Assembly (NCBI RefSeq): GCF_030362935.1
Contig: NZ_JAUCDY010000007.1
Span: forward strand, 62,001 to 126,000
Direction: 5' to 3'
Length of the DNA stretch: 64,000 nucleotides
DNA from: Thiopseudomonas acetoxidans
Lineage (GTDB): Bacteria; Pseudomonadota; Gammaproteobacteria; Pseudomonadales; Pseudomonadaceae
Shown: in pieces, positions 24,391 to 33,332 of the stretch
How the letters are laid out: each line of letters opens with the position of its first letter
Position numbering within the stretch: the stretch's first letter is position 1
Made by a program: the position numbers and the translations under genes
Notes under the pieces: model-generated
Databases searched by the model: none
What the model saw: the letters and a program-made list of their open reading frames with translations, nothing else
Told to the model about the DNA's origin: nothing

Positions 24391-25342
24391 GCTCTGCCCC
24401 AGCAAAGAGTGCCAAAGCGGTTAAACATTCTGCTTGATGTGCAGCCCCTGTGCCCGGTCCGATGGTTTGTTCCAGCAGTTGCAAACTAAAGGGAGTCTCT
24501 TGCTGGGTCAGCTTAAGAACCTGTGCACAGAGTACGGACAGGCGGTATTCAACATCACCGCCCAGCGCGGAAAAATTCAATTGCGTCTGTGCACCTTTAA
24601 GTTCAGCAAACTGCTTAATCCACAAACCCTGCCCCTTCGACCAAGCTTTCCAGTTTACTCGGCGCAAAGAATCGCCTTGCTGCCAGGCCTCCAGTCCTTG
24701 ATAATCATCTACACCACGTCCAGCCGTAGCTAATCCCTCGACCTCATCCTCACCGACTGCCACACCTGCTAACTCCAACGGCGCTTCTATAGGTTTAGGG
24801 TAAACAAGCACGCTTTGCGCTAAATCCACCTGACTCCACGCAACCCAAATACCCAGCGGAAAGCGTGTTTCCACACGGATACGCTCCGCGCTATGCTTGC
24901 CTCGACGTTTGGCGGGCAAGCTCAACTCGACCTGCTGCTCGGAATTTTTTGCCACGTCCGTCATTACCATTTTCTGCAGCGACCAACCCAGTCCAATCGC
25001 CTGATATGTGCGCCGATCGGCTTGCAGACGTATTGGGAACCGAGCGTTTTCGCCGACAAAGCAGGCCTCTGCTGGCAAACCTATCAGTTGTAAGCCTGCC
25101 AAGTTACGCCATGTATGCAAAATGCTGAGCAGCCCCACAGAGGCCAACAAAAACGTTAGCGCATAAGCCAGACTGTTTTGATAATTAATCGCCACCATCA
25201 ACATTAATAACAAGGCTGCTGCGAATGCATAACCGGCCAAGGTGGGCACGATAAATATATGCTTCTGCCCCAACTTCACTCGGGTTTGTGCCGGCAAACG
25301 TCGAGACCACCAAGCCGCCAGCCAATGACGCCAAGCGCTCAT
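24383..25342 (-). CDS. DUF58 domain protein
   Basis: 319 residues with two close N-terminal membrane helices (about 33-70), then a soluble part containing the DUF58 signature: Gly-Val-Asp-Asp-Tyr-Gln-Gly-Leu-Glu-Ala-Trp-Gln-Gln-Gly-Asp-Ser then Arg-Arg-Val-Asn-Trp-Lys. DUF58 proteins nearly always sit beside MoxR ATPases and are thought to be part of a chaperone-like system, often with VWA or transglutaminase partners, as here. It shares a base with the moxR stop and overlaps tgpA. Confidence 0.9.
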   Translation of the reverse strand: MSAWRHWLAAWWSRRLPAQTRVKLGQKHIFIVPTLAGYAFAAALLLMLMVAINYQNSLAYALTFLLASVGLLSILHTWRNLAGLQLIGLPAEACFVGENARFPIRLQADRRTYQAIGLGWSLQKMVMTDVAKNSEQQVELSLPAKRRGKHSAERIRVETRFPLGIWVAWSQVDLAQSVLVYPKPIEAPLELAGVAVGEDEVEGLATAGRGVDDYQGLEAWQQGDSLRRVNWKAWSKGQGLWIKQFAELKGAQTQLNFSALGGDVEYRLSVLCAQVLKLTQQETPFSLQLLEQTIGPGTGAAHQAECLTALALFAGAEHG

Positions 25343-26259
25343 TAGAATACAGCCACTTCATTGAGCAGCCATTGCACTGCTGTGGAGTCTGTAGCGCCAG
25401 TTCCTGCGGCTGAATGGGCTAAACGATGCGCCACCACCTGTGGTAAAACACTCTGTACATCCTCTGGAATGACATAGTCACGCCCAGCCAAAAACGCCCA
25501 GGCTTTAGCTGCTGATAATAACGCCAGTCCGCCACGCGGTGATAAACCATAAACAAACTGTGCATTGGTGCGCGTGGCTTCTACCAAGCGCAGAATATAA
25601 CTCACTAGTGCGTCACTCACCTTTACTTCACTGACTTGAGTTTGCGCTTTTAGCAGCTCATCTTTTTCTATTTGCTGGGTTAACGAAGCCGCTTGCCGTT
25701 TAGTAATGGTGCGAGTTAGCAATGCACGTTCCGCTTCGGCATTGGGGTATCCCAAAGACAGGCGCATTAAAAAACGATCAAGTTGAGATTCTGGCAAAGC
25801 GAAAGTGCCGCTCTGACAGATAGGGTTTTGGGTTGCAATCACGAAAAAAGGTTCAGGCAAAGGACGTGTTGAACCCTCGATGGTAACTTGCCGCTCTTCC
25901 ATGGCTTCCAGCAACGCACTTTGGCTTTTAGGAGTGGCCCGATTGATTTCGTCGGCCAGCAAAAGCTGAGTAAAAATTGGCCCCGGGTGAAATACAAACT
26001 GCCCTGTGTTGCGCTCAAACACCGAAGTACCCAGAATATCCCCCGGCAATAAATCGGAGGTGAACTGCACGCGCTGATAACTGAGCCCCAGCACCTGCGC
26101 TAAGGCATGACTGAGAGTTGTTTTGCCCATCCCCGGCAGATCCTCAATCAACAAGTGCCCACGTGCCAGCAAACACGCCATAGCCATGCGCACCTGATGC
26201 TCCTTACCCAGTAACACCTGATTAACGGCGTGCAGGCAATTTTCCAGCTGTCTTAACAT
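25342..26259 (-). CDS. MoxR-family AAA+ ATPase
   Basis: About 305 residues. Walker A Gly-Met-Gly-Lys-Thr at 43-47, Walker B Leu-Leu-Ala-Asp-Glu-Ile-Asn-Arg-Ala, sensor 1 in Ala-Thr-Gln-Asn-Pro, and Gly-Leu-Ser-Pro-Arg-Gly-Gly in the C-terminal lid. MoxR ATPases act as chaperones for assembly or activation of partner proteins; the partners here would be the DUF58 protein and TgpA encoded immediately downstream. The ATG at 26259 has AGGAG 8 bases upstream; a GTG one codon earlier is also possible. Confidence 0.93.
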   Translation of the reverse strand: MLRQLENCLHAVNQVLLGKEHQVRMAMACLLARGHLLIEDLPGMGKTTLSHALAQVLGLSYQRVQFTSDLLPGDILGTSVFERNTGQFVFHPGPIFTQLLLADEINRATPKSQSALLEAMEERQVTIEGSTRPLPEPFFVIATQNPICQSGTFALPESQLDRFLMRLSLGYPNAEAERALLTRTITKRQAASLTQQIEKDELLKAQTQVSEVKVSDALVSYILRLVEATRTNAQFVYGLSPRGGLALLSAAKAWAFLAGRDYVIPEDVQSVLPQVVAHRLAHSAAGTGATDSTAVQWLLNEVAVF

Positions 26260-26355
26260 CACCCCAACTCCTGTAACCTTTATTTTCCGTTATGAGTATA
26301 AACAAATTTCGTTTAACTTCATCGGGTGTGCGACAGTGCAAACCTCAGTTAACCA

Positions 26356-26646
26356 TTAACGCCCAGCGCGTGATTCAGCGATGTAAAAGCGTGCACGCTT
26401 AGCTTTTTGTTTGCAGCTGGCAAATCTCTCAAACTGCTGCTGTGTTTTTGCAGCGGTCAGTAAAGCCAGCGCTTTGGAATAACTCACCGTGCCAGCAAAC
26501 CCTTCAGCTTCAGCAAAATTTAACTCTTTCCACGCCGCATCAATCTGATTACTGCAGGCAGAACGATCATAGGTTTTTCCAGCGCAGCCTGTTAATAGCA
26601 CAGCACTTAAAATCAACCCTAAACCAAATACTTTATTAAGTTTCAT
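26356..26646 (-). CDS. Small predicted lipoprotein
   Basis: 96 residues. The signal peptide ends in a lipobox Leu-Thr-Gly-Cys (Cys21), so the mature protein is about 76 residues anchored by lipid. The mature part is helical with two further cysteines (Cys31, Cys78), Lys/Arg-rich toward the C-terminus. No aspartate at +2 (Ala-Gly follow the Cys), so outer-membrane sorting is expected. It lies 3 bp downstream of the AI-2E permease gene and is probably co-transcribed. Function not recognised. Confidence 0.8.
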   Translation of the reverse strand: MKLNKVFGLGLILSAVLLTGCAGKTYDRSACSNQIDAAWKELNFAEAEGFAGTVSYSKALALLTAAKTQQQFERFASCKQKAKRARFYIAESRAGR

Positions 26647-26649
26647 ATA

Positions 26650-27723
26650 TTACTCCTTACGGGTTCTATTTTTGGTTTTGTTATGCTTAGACTCACTGAT
26701 TGAAATCCATTCACTAAGCAAGCTATAGGCTACTGCAAGCAACGTTGGGCCTAAAAACAAGCCCATAAAACCAAATGCAATAAGTCCACCAAACACACCA
26801 ATAAGAACCACAATTAGGGGTAAGTTCCCACCACGGCTAATCAAATAGGGTTTTAAAATATTATCTACACTGCTAATAACAACAAAACCCCAAACAGCCA
26901 TAAAAATAGCCATCGTATAGTTTTCTTGGAAAAACAACCAAGCGACGGCCGGTATCCACACCAAAGGCGGACCCATGGGTATGAGGCTCAGCATAAAGGT
27001 CATACCTGATAACAACAAAGCTCCGGGAACACCTGCAATCCAAAAACCAACAAATGCCACTATTGCTTGGGCTGTTGCCGTACCTATCACACCGTTAACC
27101 ACGCGGCGTACAGTACCTGCCACCAGCTCTATATAATAATCAGTACGTGTGCCTAACAATCTATGCACCAGTGCACGCACAAACAGCGCTAAACGCTCAC
27201 CATCTCGATAAAAGAAAAACACCAAAAACAAACTGAGCGTGAGCTCCAGCATACCGCCTGCAATACTGGCACTGCGCCCCAGCAGCCAGTTACCAAGCAT
27301 CCCCATGTAGGGTTTTACCGCAGAGAACAGCACTGGGCTTTCTTCATCTAAAGTAATCCACATTTCGTGTAGACGCTCACCAAAGAAAGGCACATTTTGC
27401 AGCCAGTCAGGCTCTGGCGGCATGCCCGTGATACGCAGATTTTTTATCATCTCCGTCCCATCACGGATGTAATCGGCAATGTTAAAACCAATCCAGAAAA
27501 GAGGGATAGCCACCAGCAGCACCCAGCCTGTCGTGAGTATGGCGGCCGCTAAGGCAATATTCCCATTAAGCTTAGCGGTTAATAGGCGCATCAATGGCCA
27601 GCTAGCAAAAGCCACCACAGCCGCCCAAAAAAGTGCCGACATAAAAGGAGCTAACACCCACAAGCAGGCGCCTATCAAAGCCAGCAAAAGAATCTGCGTC
27701 AGTAAACGATCGCTGCTAATCAT
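26650..27723 (-). CDS. AI-2E family transporter (PerM/YdiK-like permease)
   Basis: 357 residues with about eight membrane helices: a pair at the N-terminus, a central soluble segment at 85-150, then helices with Gly-Val-Ile-Gly-Thr-Ala-Thr-Ala-Gln-Ala and a C-terminal Asp-Asn-Ile-Leu-Lys-Pro followed by Gly-Val-Phe-Gly-Gly-Leu. This fits the UPF0118/AI-2E exporter family, whose members export autoinducer-2 or act in Na+/H+ antiport; the substrate is unknown here. The tail is basic (Lys-Asn-Arg-Thr-Arg-Lys-Glu). Confidence 0.9.
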   Translation of the reverse strand: MISSDRLLTQILLLALIGACLWVLAPFMSALFWAAVVAFASWPLMRLLTAKLNGNIALAAAILTTGWVLLVAIPLFWIGFNIADYIRDGTEMIKNLRITGMPPEPDWLQNVPFFGERLHEMWITLDEESPVLFSAVKPYMGMLGNWLLGRSASIAGGMLELTLSLFLVFFFYRDGERLALFVRALVHRLLGTRTDYYIELVAGTVRRVVNGVIGTATAQAIVAFVGFWIAGVPGALLLSGMTFMLSLIPMGPPLVWIPAVAWLFFQENYTMAIFMAVWGFVVISSVDNILKPYLISRGGNLPLIVVLIGVFGGLIAFGFMGLFLGPTLLAVAYSLLSEWISISESKHNKTKNRTRKE

Positions 27724-27806
27724 TGTTGTTCCTTGTTATTCATTCGTTTCTTACCCAAGCATGCAGCTTACTTGTTAATCCTTTTTAGCCACATCAGCAG
27801 TCTTGG

Positions 27807-28613
27807 CTATTGAATAAGCTGCAAGTAAAGTTTTGAGTTTTCAGCAGAATCAAGCTCTACGCGATTGGCTTTTACTCCAGCCGCTATCAACTCTTCGTAC
27901 CAAAGCGCTGCGTTTTCGCCCCCAATAACCACTCTAAAAGCTGCGCTTTGATTGAGTGTACGCACGAGCAAGGCCAGCCACTGCGGTTCTGGTTCGGCTG
28001 GTAAATGAGTCAGCATTAGTTTTCCACCCTCACGCAACTGACGCAGTAGCGTAGCTGGAGTTGGGCGTAAATCACTAGGCATTGAGTCAGCAGCCAGCTG
28101 CTCAAAATGTAACAAGGAACGTCCATTACCGCGCGTAATCGCATAGACAGTGATCAGCGAACCGTCTTTAGGTTGAATAAAAGCAGCATAACTCTGCTGT
28201 TCATCCGGCCCATACAGGCGCGCGGTATCAAATACCGCATTAGCCCACAGATTACTTGGCCCGCAGTCCTTTCCTTCACACCAAAATAGCATTTGCGCAT
28301 CATGCTGTTCTAAATAGTCACGTGCGGCCATAAAGGCATCGCCTGCTGTATGTGTTGATGCTAACTGTACGGTTAAAACAGATTGTTGCCCGTGCAGTAA
28401 CACCTCACCGGTATAACGCAAACGACCACTAATACGACGCACAGAACCCAGCGGATAAATCTTTTCTACAGCCTCCTGCTGCGAGGAGTTAATGACACGG
28501 GCATTTTGCAAAGGTGGTAGTGCTTGCAGTGACTCGAATAGAGCTTGTGCAGGCAAGGCATGTGCAACAAGCAGCATGCCCACACCTAGCAATACAGAAA
28601 CAAGTTTAGTCAT
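27807..28613 (-). CDS. DUF4892 secreted protein
   Basis: About 268 residues from the ATG at 28613, giving a clear signal peptide (Met-Thr-Lys-Leu-Val then a hydrophobic core, Ala-Gln-Ala). The frame runs upstream into the GST gene but the internal ATG shares one base with the GST stop (TAATG), so coupling is expected. A periplasmic domain with a Cys-Glu-Gly-Lys-Asp-Cys pair follows, then an OmpA-like-looking C-terminal part. Pseudomonads carry this gene near fabA/gpsA; the role is unknown. Confidence 0.8.
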   Translation of the reverse strand: MTKLVSVLLGVGMLLVAHALPAQALFESLQALPPLQNARVINSSQQEAVEKIYPLGSVRRISGRLRYTGEVLLHGQQSVLTVQLASTHTAGDAFMAARDYLEQHDAQMLFWCEGKDCGPSNLWANAVFDTARLYGPDEQQSYAAFIQPKDGSLITVYAITRGNGRSLLHFEQLAADSMPSDLRPTPATLLRQLREGGKLMLTHLPAEPEPQWLALLVRTLNQSAAFRVVIGGENAALWYEELIAAGVKANRVELDSAENSKLYLQLIQ

Positions 28614-29275
28614 TATTTCACCAACATCGATTGCGCTGTACCGATGGAGTCTTCTTTGGGTTGTTGCGAGTGTGGTGTTTGCATACCCTTTTGTACTGCT
28701 GGCCTTTGCCCAACCACCTCTAGCCAGCGCTGCAAATGCTCCAAGCCTGCAACTGAAACGCCAGCCCACTCATATGCCGATACCCAAGGGTAAGTCGCCA
28801 TATCAGCAATGCTGTAATCACCCGCCAAATACTCTGCCTGCGTCAGACGTGTGTTGAGCACCTCATACAGACGGCGTGTCTCATTTTGATAACGCTCAAT
28901 TGCAGCAGGGATTTTTTCTGGAAAATAGCGATAAAAAACATTGGCCTGCCCCTGCATAGGCCCAATCCCGCCCATTTGAAACATTAACCATTGCATAGTT
29001 ACAGAGCGTTGTTTGGCATCAGTCGATAAAAACCGTCCTGATTTTTCAGCCAAATACCAAAGAATCGCACCGGATTCAAACACTGCAAAATCACCATTAT
29101 CACGATCAACGATCGCAGGAATCCGCCCATTTGGGTTAATGGCTAAAAATTCCGGTGCTTTTTGTTCTTTTTTATCAAAGGAAAGCACATGTAATTGATA
29201 CTCAAGCGCCATCTCCTCTAAAGCAATAGAAGCCTTATGCCCATTCGGTGTTGCTGCCGTATATAAATCAATCAC
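28613..29275 (-). CDS. Glutathione S-transferase
   Basis: 220 residues with an N-terminal thioredoxin-fold domain (Tyr-Thr-Ala-Ala-Thr-Pro-Asn-Gly-His-Lys at 5-14; Asn-Pro-Asn-Gly-Arg-Ile-Pro-Ala-Ile-Val and Phe-Glu-Ser-Gly-Ala-Ile) and a helical C-terminal domain with Ala-Asp-Met-Ala-Thr-Tyr-Pro-Trp. The Thr-Pro-Asn-Gly-His-Lys site and overall pattern resemble YfcG/YghU-type (Nu-class) enzymes, which act as disulfide-bond reductases. The substrate is unknown. It is translationally coupled to the DUF4892 gene. Confidence 0.92.
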   Translation of the reverse strand: MIDLYTAATPNGHKASIALEEMALEYQLHVLSFDKKEQKAPEFLAINPNGRIPAIVDRDNGDFAVFESGAILWYLAEKSGRFLSTDAKQRSVTMQWLMFQMGGIGPMQGQANVFYRYFPEKIPAAIERYQNETRRLYEVLNTRLTQAEYLAGDYSIADMATYPWVSAYEWAGVSVAGLEHLQRWLEVVGQRPAVQKGMQTPHSQQPKEDSIGTAQSMLVK

Positions 29276-29296
29276 TTAAACCCCCTTGCTTACTCG

Positions 29297-30169
29297 CTAT
29301 CTAGCTGCTAAAAACTCAGCAAAGCATTCAGCTACAGCTTGCGCACCCTGTTCATCATCAAGATGCAGGTGGTGACCACCTAAAACTCTGTGTATCACCA
29401 TATTTTGTTTGTCCAATGTATCCATAAAGGCCATAAACTCTGGCACATTAACCAGTAGACCCTGCTCTGCCAAGACTAGGCTAACTGGGCACTGAAGTGC
29501 CTGCACAAAAGCCTGTGCATGCTTGATGGTTAAGCGCAGAGGTGAAGGCAAGGTTAAACGCACATCCGTATTCCAGCAATAACCACCACCCACCGGACTC
29601 AGCCCGCGCGACACCAGTAACTGTGCCGCCAACTCACTCACCGGCATAAAGCCACGCACCCGTGCCTGTACAGCCTGAGCTTCAGAGCTATAGACCGTTT
29701 TCTTTTTAGTATGCACATCAATTTGCGCCAACAACGCTTCACCCAACTTTTTCGGTGATTGCGCGGCCTCGCCAGTATCAGGCACCAAACCATCAATCAG
29801 CGCCAAACGCTCAATACGTTCTGGCACGGCAGCAGCAACCAACACACCGACAATGCCACCTAGCGAATGACCTAAAATTGAAAACTTAGACCAGCCTAAC
29901 TCCTGGGTAGCCAACAAGGCATCAGTGGCAAAGTCCCATAACTGATAACCCGCACCCGGAGCACGACGACCAGAAAAACCATGTCCTGCCATATCCAAGG
30001 CGACAATCCGCAAGCCTGGAAGCTTAGGTGCTAACAACTCAAAACTCATGGCATTATCAAGCCAGCCATGTAGGGCTAATACTGGAACACCGTCTTCAGG
30101 TCCATAAACACGAGCTGCGAGATCGATATGCGGTAATTGAATACGTATTTCTTTTGCTGGGTAGCTCAC
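29297..30169 (-). CDS. Alpha/beta-fold hydrolase
   Basis: 290 residues with the classic order: oxyanion His-Gly-Trp at 34-36, nucleophile elbow Leu-Gly-His-Ser-Leu-Gly-Gly with Ser102, and a C-terminal catalytic His in Gly-Gly-His-His-Leu-His-Leu-Asp. It resembles serine hydrolases such as esterases of the MHPC/epoxide hydrolase-like group. The substrate is unknown. It lies 15 bp downstream of sixA, in a cluster (gpsA-DUF4389-sixA-hydrolase) conserved in pseudomonads. Confidence 0.88.
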   Translation of the reverse strand: MSYPAKEIRIQLPHIDLAARVYGPEDGVPVLALHGWLDNAMSFELLAPKLPGLRIVALDMAGHGFSGRRAPGAGYQLWDFATDALLATQELGWSKFSILGHSLGGIVGVLVAAAVPERIERLALIDGLVPDTGEAAQSPKKLGEALLAQIDVHTKKKTVYSSEAQAVQARVRGFMPVSELAAQLLVSRGLSPVGGGYCWNTDVRLTLPSPLRLTIKHAQAFVQALQCPVSLVLAEQGLLVNVPEFMAFMDTLDKQNMVIHRVLGGHHLHLDDEQGAQAVAECFAEFLAAR

Positions 30170-30184
30170 TGGCTCTCCTTCTTG

Positions 30185-30643
30185 TTAATTTTGTACATGC
30201 TGCACTGACAACAGATTCATTGCTGCCGCCAGGCAATCCCCCTCTAACTGCACCACAGTAGCTGTAGCTAATGGCATTGAATACTGCGCGCTGCCATCAC
30301 AAAACCAGCCAACTAGATTGCCCAATAACGGCTGATGACCTATTAATAACAAGCTATCCACAGTATAGCTAGCCAAATAACGCTGCGCTTCAGCCACGCT
30401 ACTTTCTGGGGTTAGCCAAGGTACTATTTCGGGCTCTTTGTGATAATCCACTGCCGGCAAAAAAATCTCTGCTGTTTGCCTGGCCCTAATATAGGGGCTG
30501 CATAAAGCGTGGGAAAACCTGTTACCCGCGACACTTTGCGCTGCCTCAATCACTTGTTTACGACCTCGCTCAGTCAGCTGCCGCTCAGCATCTTTGCGCT
30601 GGTAGGGTTGCGCTTCACCATGACGTAACAACCAAAGCTTCAT
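30185..30643 (-). CDS. sixA: Phosphohistidine phosphatase SixA
   Basis: 152 residues. Histidine-phosphatase branch: Leu-Arg-His-Gly-Glu at 6-10 with His8 as the catalytic phospho-acceptor, then Ser-Pro-Tyr-Ile-Arg-Ala-Arg-Gln-Thr-Ala and Leu-Leu-Ile-Gly-His-Gln-Pro-Leu. SixA removes phosphate from His residues of phosphotransfer proteins (ArcB, or NPr in E. coli). It lies 9 bp from the DUF4389 gene, in the conserved gpsA cluster. Confidence 0.93.
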   Translation of the reverse strand: MKLWLLRHGEAQPYQRKDAERQLTERGRKQVIEAAQSVAGNRFSHALCSPYIRARQTAEIFLPAVDYHKEPEIVPWLTPESSVAEAQRYLASYTVDSLLLIGHQPLLGNLVGWFCDGSAQYSMPLATATVVQLEGDCLAAAMNLLSVQHVQN

Positions 30644-30652
30644 ATGTATTAT

Positions 30653-30988
30653 CTACTCTGCTGTGTCCACTTCTTTGCGTGATTGATAAGCTGCTTCGCC
30701 TTCGGCCGGATAAGCTTGGGGCCAGTCAGCAATTGGCCAAGGCTTTTCATCTGTACTGAACACCTCAAAACGCCCAATTTGTAGCAAATATTGGCTTAAC
30801 GAGTCACCGAAGCTCATCAGGTTTTGATGAGGCGCCGCATAGATCAAACGAAACACCAACTGCGCCAAAACCACTAACCCCAACAAGGGTACCGCTATCT
30901 GCCAAACCAACAAAAAAACCAACATCCAGATGATACGCAAAACGATAGCTTCTCGAGCTATACGTTTGGCTAGCCTATTCATGCTCAT
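30653..30988 (-). CDS. DUF4389 membrane protein
   Basis: 111 residues, with two adjacent hydrophobic segments at about 15-50, a cytoplasmic C-terminal half with Phe-Gly-Asp-Ser-Leu-Ser-Gln-Tyr, and an acidic end. This pattern matches DUF4389, a small inner-membrane protein encoded next to gpsA in Pseudomonas. Its role is unknown. The start overlaps the gpsA stop by 4 bp. Confidence 0.85.
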   Translation of the reverse strand: MSMNRLAKRIAREAIVLRIIWMLVFLLVWQIAVPLLGLVVLAQLVFRLIYAAPHQNLMSFGDSLSQYLLQIGRFEVFSTDEKPWPIADWPQAYPAEGEAAYQSRKEVDTAE

Positions 30989-32013
30989 ACTCCAAAACCC
31001 TCGGTGGAGATAAAGTCAACCTCTGTTTTGGGCTCGCCCAGCATCAAACCACCCACCACCTGCTTCATGGTGTAGCCATCAAACAACACGGCATACAAGC
31101 CCGTAACCAAGGGCATATAAACACCCAGTTCTTCGGCTTTCTGTTTGAGCACCTTAATAGTGTGCACGCCCTCAGCCACCTCACCCAAACGCTCCACGGC
31201 CTGCTCTAAGCTCAGACCTTCACCCAACGCATAACCAATTTGGTAGTTGCGACTTTTTACCGAACTGCAGGTCACCACCAGATCGCCCACACCCGCCAAA
31301 CCTAAAAACGTCATGGGATTTGCACCCAGCTTGACCGCAAAACGAGTCATTTCTGCTAAAGCCCGAGTAATCAGCATACTGCGAGTATTCTCGCCCATGC
31401 CCATAGCCACCGCCATGCCCGCTATAATAGCGTAGACATTTTTCAATGCCCCACCCAACTCAACACCAAAGCGGTCCGCACTGGCATACACACGAAACGT
31501 GTCGCCATGCAGCACTAACTGCACTTGTGCACACAAGTCGGCATCTTCACTGGCAATCACGCTGGCGGTCAACGCATGTTCGGCAATTTCGCGCGCTAAA
31601 TTAGGGCCCGACAGCACACCGATACGCGCCTGGGGCGCAATGTCCTCTAAAATCTGACTCATCAACTTAAAGGTATCTGCTTCAATCCCCTTGGTGGTGC
31701 TAATCAGCAGCTTGCTGCTCAGTATATCCGCATAAGGCTCTAACACGGCGCGCAACGCTGTTGAAGGCAAAGCCACAAAAACCATATCGCAGGCGACCAA
31801 GCTCGCAGCCAAGTCAGTAACAGGCTCGATACCCTTGAGCAAAGGCACATCCTTTAAATAGCGCGGGTTTTTACCATGCTCACGCATATAAGCAGCTTGT
31901 TGTTCATCGCGCATCCACAACAAAACACGCTGTCGATTGCCCGCTAATAAATTAGCCAGCGCCGTACCAAAACTACCGCCACCTAAAACGGCAACAGGTT
32001 TAGTTGTTGTCAT
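30985..32013 (-). CDS. gpsA: Glycerol-3-phosphate dehydrogenase [NAD(P)+]
   Basis: Reduces dihydroxyacetone phosphate to sn-glycerol 3-phosphate for phospholipid synthesis. 342 residues with the NAD(P)-binding Gly-Gly-Gly-Ser-Phe-Gly-Thr-Ala near 11-18, substrate-domain Gly-Ala-Leu-Lys-Asn-Val-Tyr-Ala-Ile containing the catalytic Lys, and Gly-Leu-Ala-Gly-Val-Gly-Asp-Leu-Val-Val-Thr-Cys. Its membrane-lipid role sits well beside fabAB. First gene of the gpsA-DUF4389-sixA-hydrolase run. Confidence 0.97.
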   Translation of the reverse strand: MTTTKPVAVLGGGSFGTALANLLAGNRQRVLLWMRDEQQAAYMREHGKNPRYLKDVPLLKGIEPVTDLAASLVACDMVFVALPSTALRAVLEPYADILSSKLLISTTKGIEADTFKLMSQILEDIAPQARIGVLSGPNLAREIAEHALTASVIASEDADLCAQVQLVLHGDTFRVYASADRFGVELGGALKNVYAIIAGMAVAMGMGENTRSMLITRALAEMTRFAVKLGANPMTFLGLAGVGDLVVTCSSVKSRNYQIGYALGEGLSLEQAVERLGEVAEGVHTIKVLKQKAEELGVYMPLVTGLYAVLFDGYTMKQVVGGLMLGEPKTEVDFISTEGFGV

Positions 32014-32092
32014 TACATCTCTCTCCCACCGCCTATAGCGAATCCAAGCATTATAGAGAACTCACCTGCCTTCACCAATCTATTTACATGGC

Positions 32093-33001
32093 TCAGCTTG
32101 GCAGTAGCATTAACACCAAGGGCAGACTCAACGCAGCCAATAACGTTTGCATGGTAATAATCCCCGCCATCAACTGACTGTCCCCGCCCATTTGTCGAGC
32201 TAAAATATAGGCACTGGGCGCCGTTGGCAGGGCAAAAAATATCACCACTAAAGCGCCAGCCAAAGCGGGCAACTGCAACAACCAAGCGAGTAAACCAACC
32301 AAGCACGGAAGTAACAGTAACTTACCAGCACTATTTAGCAACAAGGCATGCCGCTCACCCAGCAAATACGCCGGCTGTAAAGCGGCTCCCACACAGAGCA
32401 ACCCCAAAGGCAAACTAGCCGCACCCAGCATGCTTAAAAACCTGTCGCTACCTAACGGCAATCCCACCTCAGATAAATTCAATGCAATGCCCACAACACA
32501 GGCCAAAATTAAAGGGTTCTTCAGAACAGGCAACAGCAGCTGCTGAATGCGCACCTCTTTACCCGCTGCCAAAGCCCACACAGATAACAGATTAAGAATG
32601 GGAACTTTAATCGCTAAAATAATGGCAGCCAAAGCCAAGCCATCCTTGCCAAACATCGCAGCAACAACAGCCAAACCCAGATAGGTATTAAAGCGCAGCG
32701 CGCCTTGCGCCAAGACACCAAATCGCGTGGCAGGCCAGCTATAGCGCTTACGCAACAACTGTAAAACAGCCCAAGCCACTGCAATACTCAAAACAATCAA
32801 CAGTGCCATCTGCGGTAAGTCGGGACTAAAAAACGGTGCCAGTGTTAGGCTGCTAATCAATAGCGCTGGAAATAAGAAAAAATAGTTTAACTTTTCCGCA
32901 CCCACCCAAAATTCAGCGCCAAAAAGCCGCAGTTTTTGCAACACAAACCCACTTACAATCAAAGCAAAGATAGGCCATAACGCCAATAAAACACCCTGCA
33001 T
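32093..33001 (-). CDS. AEC (auxin efflux carrier) family transporter
   Basis: 302 residues, ten predicted membrane helices. It begins Met-Gln-Gly-Val-Leu-Leu-Ala-Leu-Trp-Pro-Ile-Phe and has the family features Asn-Tyr-Phe-Phe-Leu-Phe-Pro-Ala-Leu, Ala-Leu-Arg-Phe-Asn-Thr-Tyr and Pro-Thr-Ala-Pro-Ser-Ala-Tyr-Ile-Leu-Ala. Bacterial AEC members export or import carboxylates such as malate; the substrate here is unknown. It is separated from gpsA by 79 bp, and diverges from fabA. Confidence 0.9.
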   Translation of the reverse strand: MQGVLLALWPIFALIVSGFVLQKLRLFGAEFWVGAEKLNYFFLFPALLISSLTLAPFFSPDLPQMALLIVLSIAVAWAVLQLLRKRYSWPATRFGVLAQGALRFNTYLGLAVVAAMFGKDGLALAAIILAIKVPILNLLSVWALAAGKEVRIQQLLLPVLKNPLILACVVGIALNLSEVGLPLGSDRFLSMLGAASLPLGLLCVGAALQPAYLLGERHALLLNSAGKLLLLPCLVGLLAWLLQLPALAGALVVIFFALPTAPSAYILARQMGGDSQLMAGIITMQTLLAALSLPLVLMLLPS

Positions 33002-33332
33002 AACAGCCCCTATTTGTTCTACGCCTACATTTTTTCCTGCTCGATACTATACAAGACAAAGCGCTTTACAGCGCAACAGGAAAGGTCCGCTTTGCCATAT
33101 TAATGCTCCAAACACGCATTACTACAACGAACATGTGACTTAGGTTAAGTGGCACTTGTCTATCTGTACTGTAAAATGCTGTTTTTTTAGTTAAAGCCTC
33201 CCTGCATTACTAACGAGCAGCTTTGCGTCAACACAATATAAAGTCTTAAGTTCTATAGATTTTTCTTGTTACCCAGATTTAAATAGGCAATTATTTTACG
33301 CCTACTAAGAGAACACTTTACAAGGATCCAGC
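33002..33332. promoter_or_regulatory. Divergent 331-bp promoter region between the AEC transporter and fabA
   Basis: AT-rich over the fabA-proximal half. It contains the 10-bp palindrome AAAGCGCTTT (33058-33067) and a longer CAAAGCG...CGCTTTG inverted repeat around it. I saw no clear DesT- or FabR-type operator. An AAGGATCC ribosome site precedes the fabA ATG. No ORF or RNA gene was recognised. Confidence 0.45.

Noticed and set aside
33058..33067. AAAGCGCTTT as a DesT/FabR operator for fabAB
   Set aside because: The palindrome is short and far from the fabA start, and does not match the operator patterns I know.
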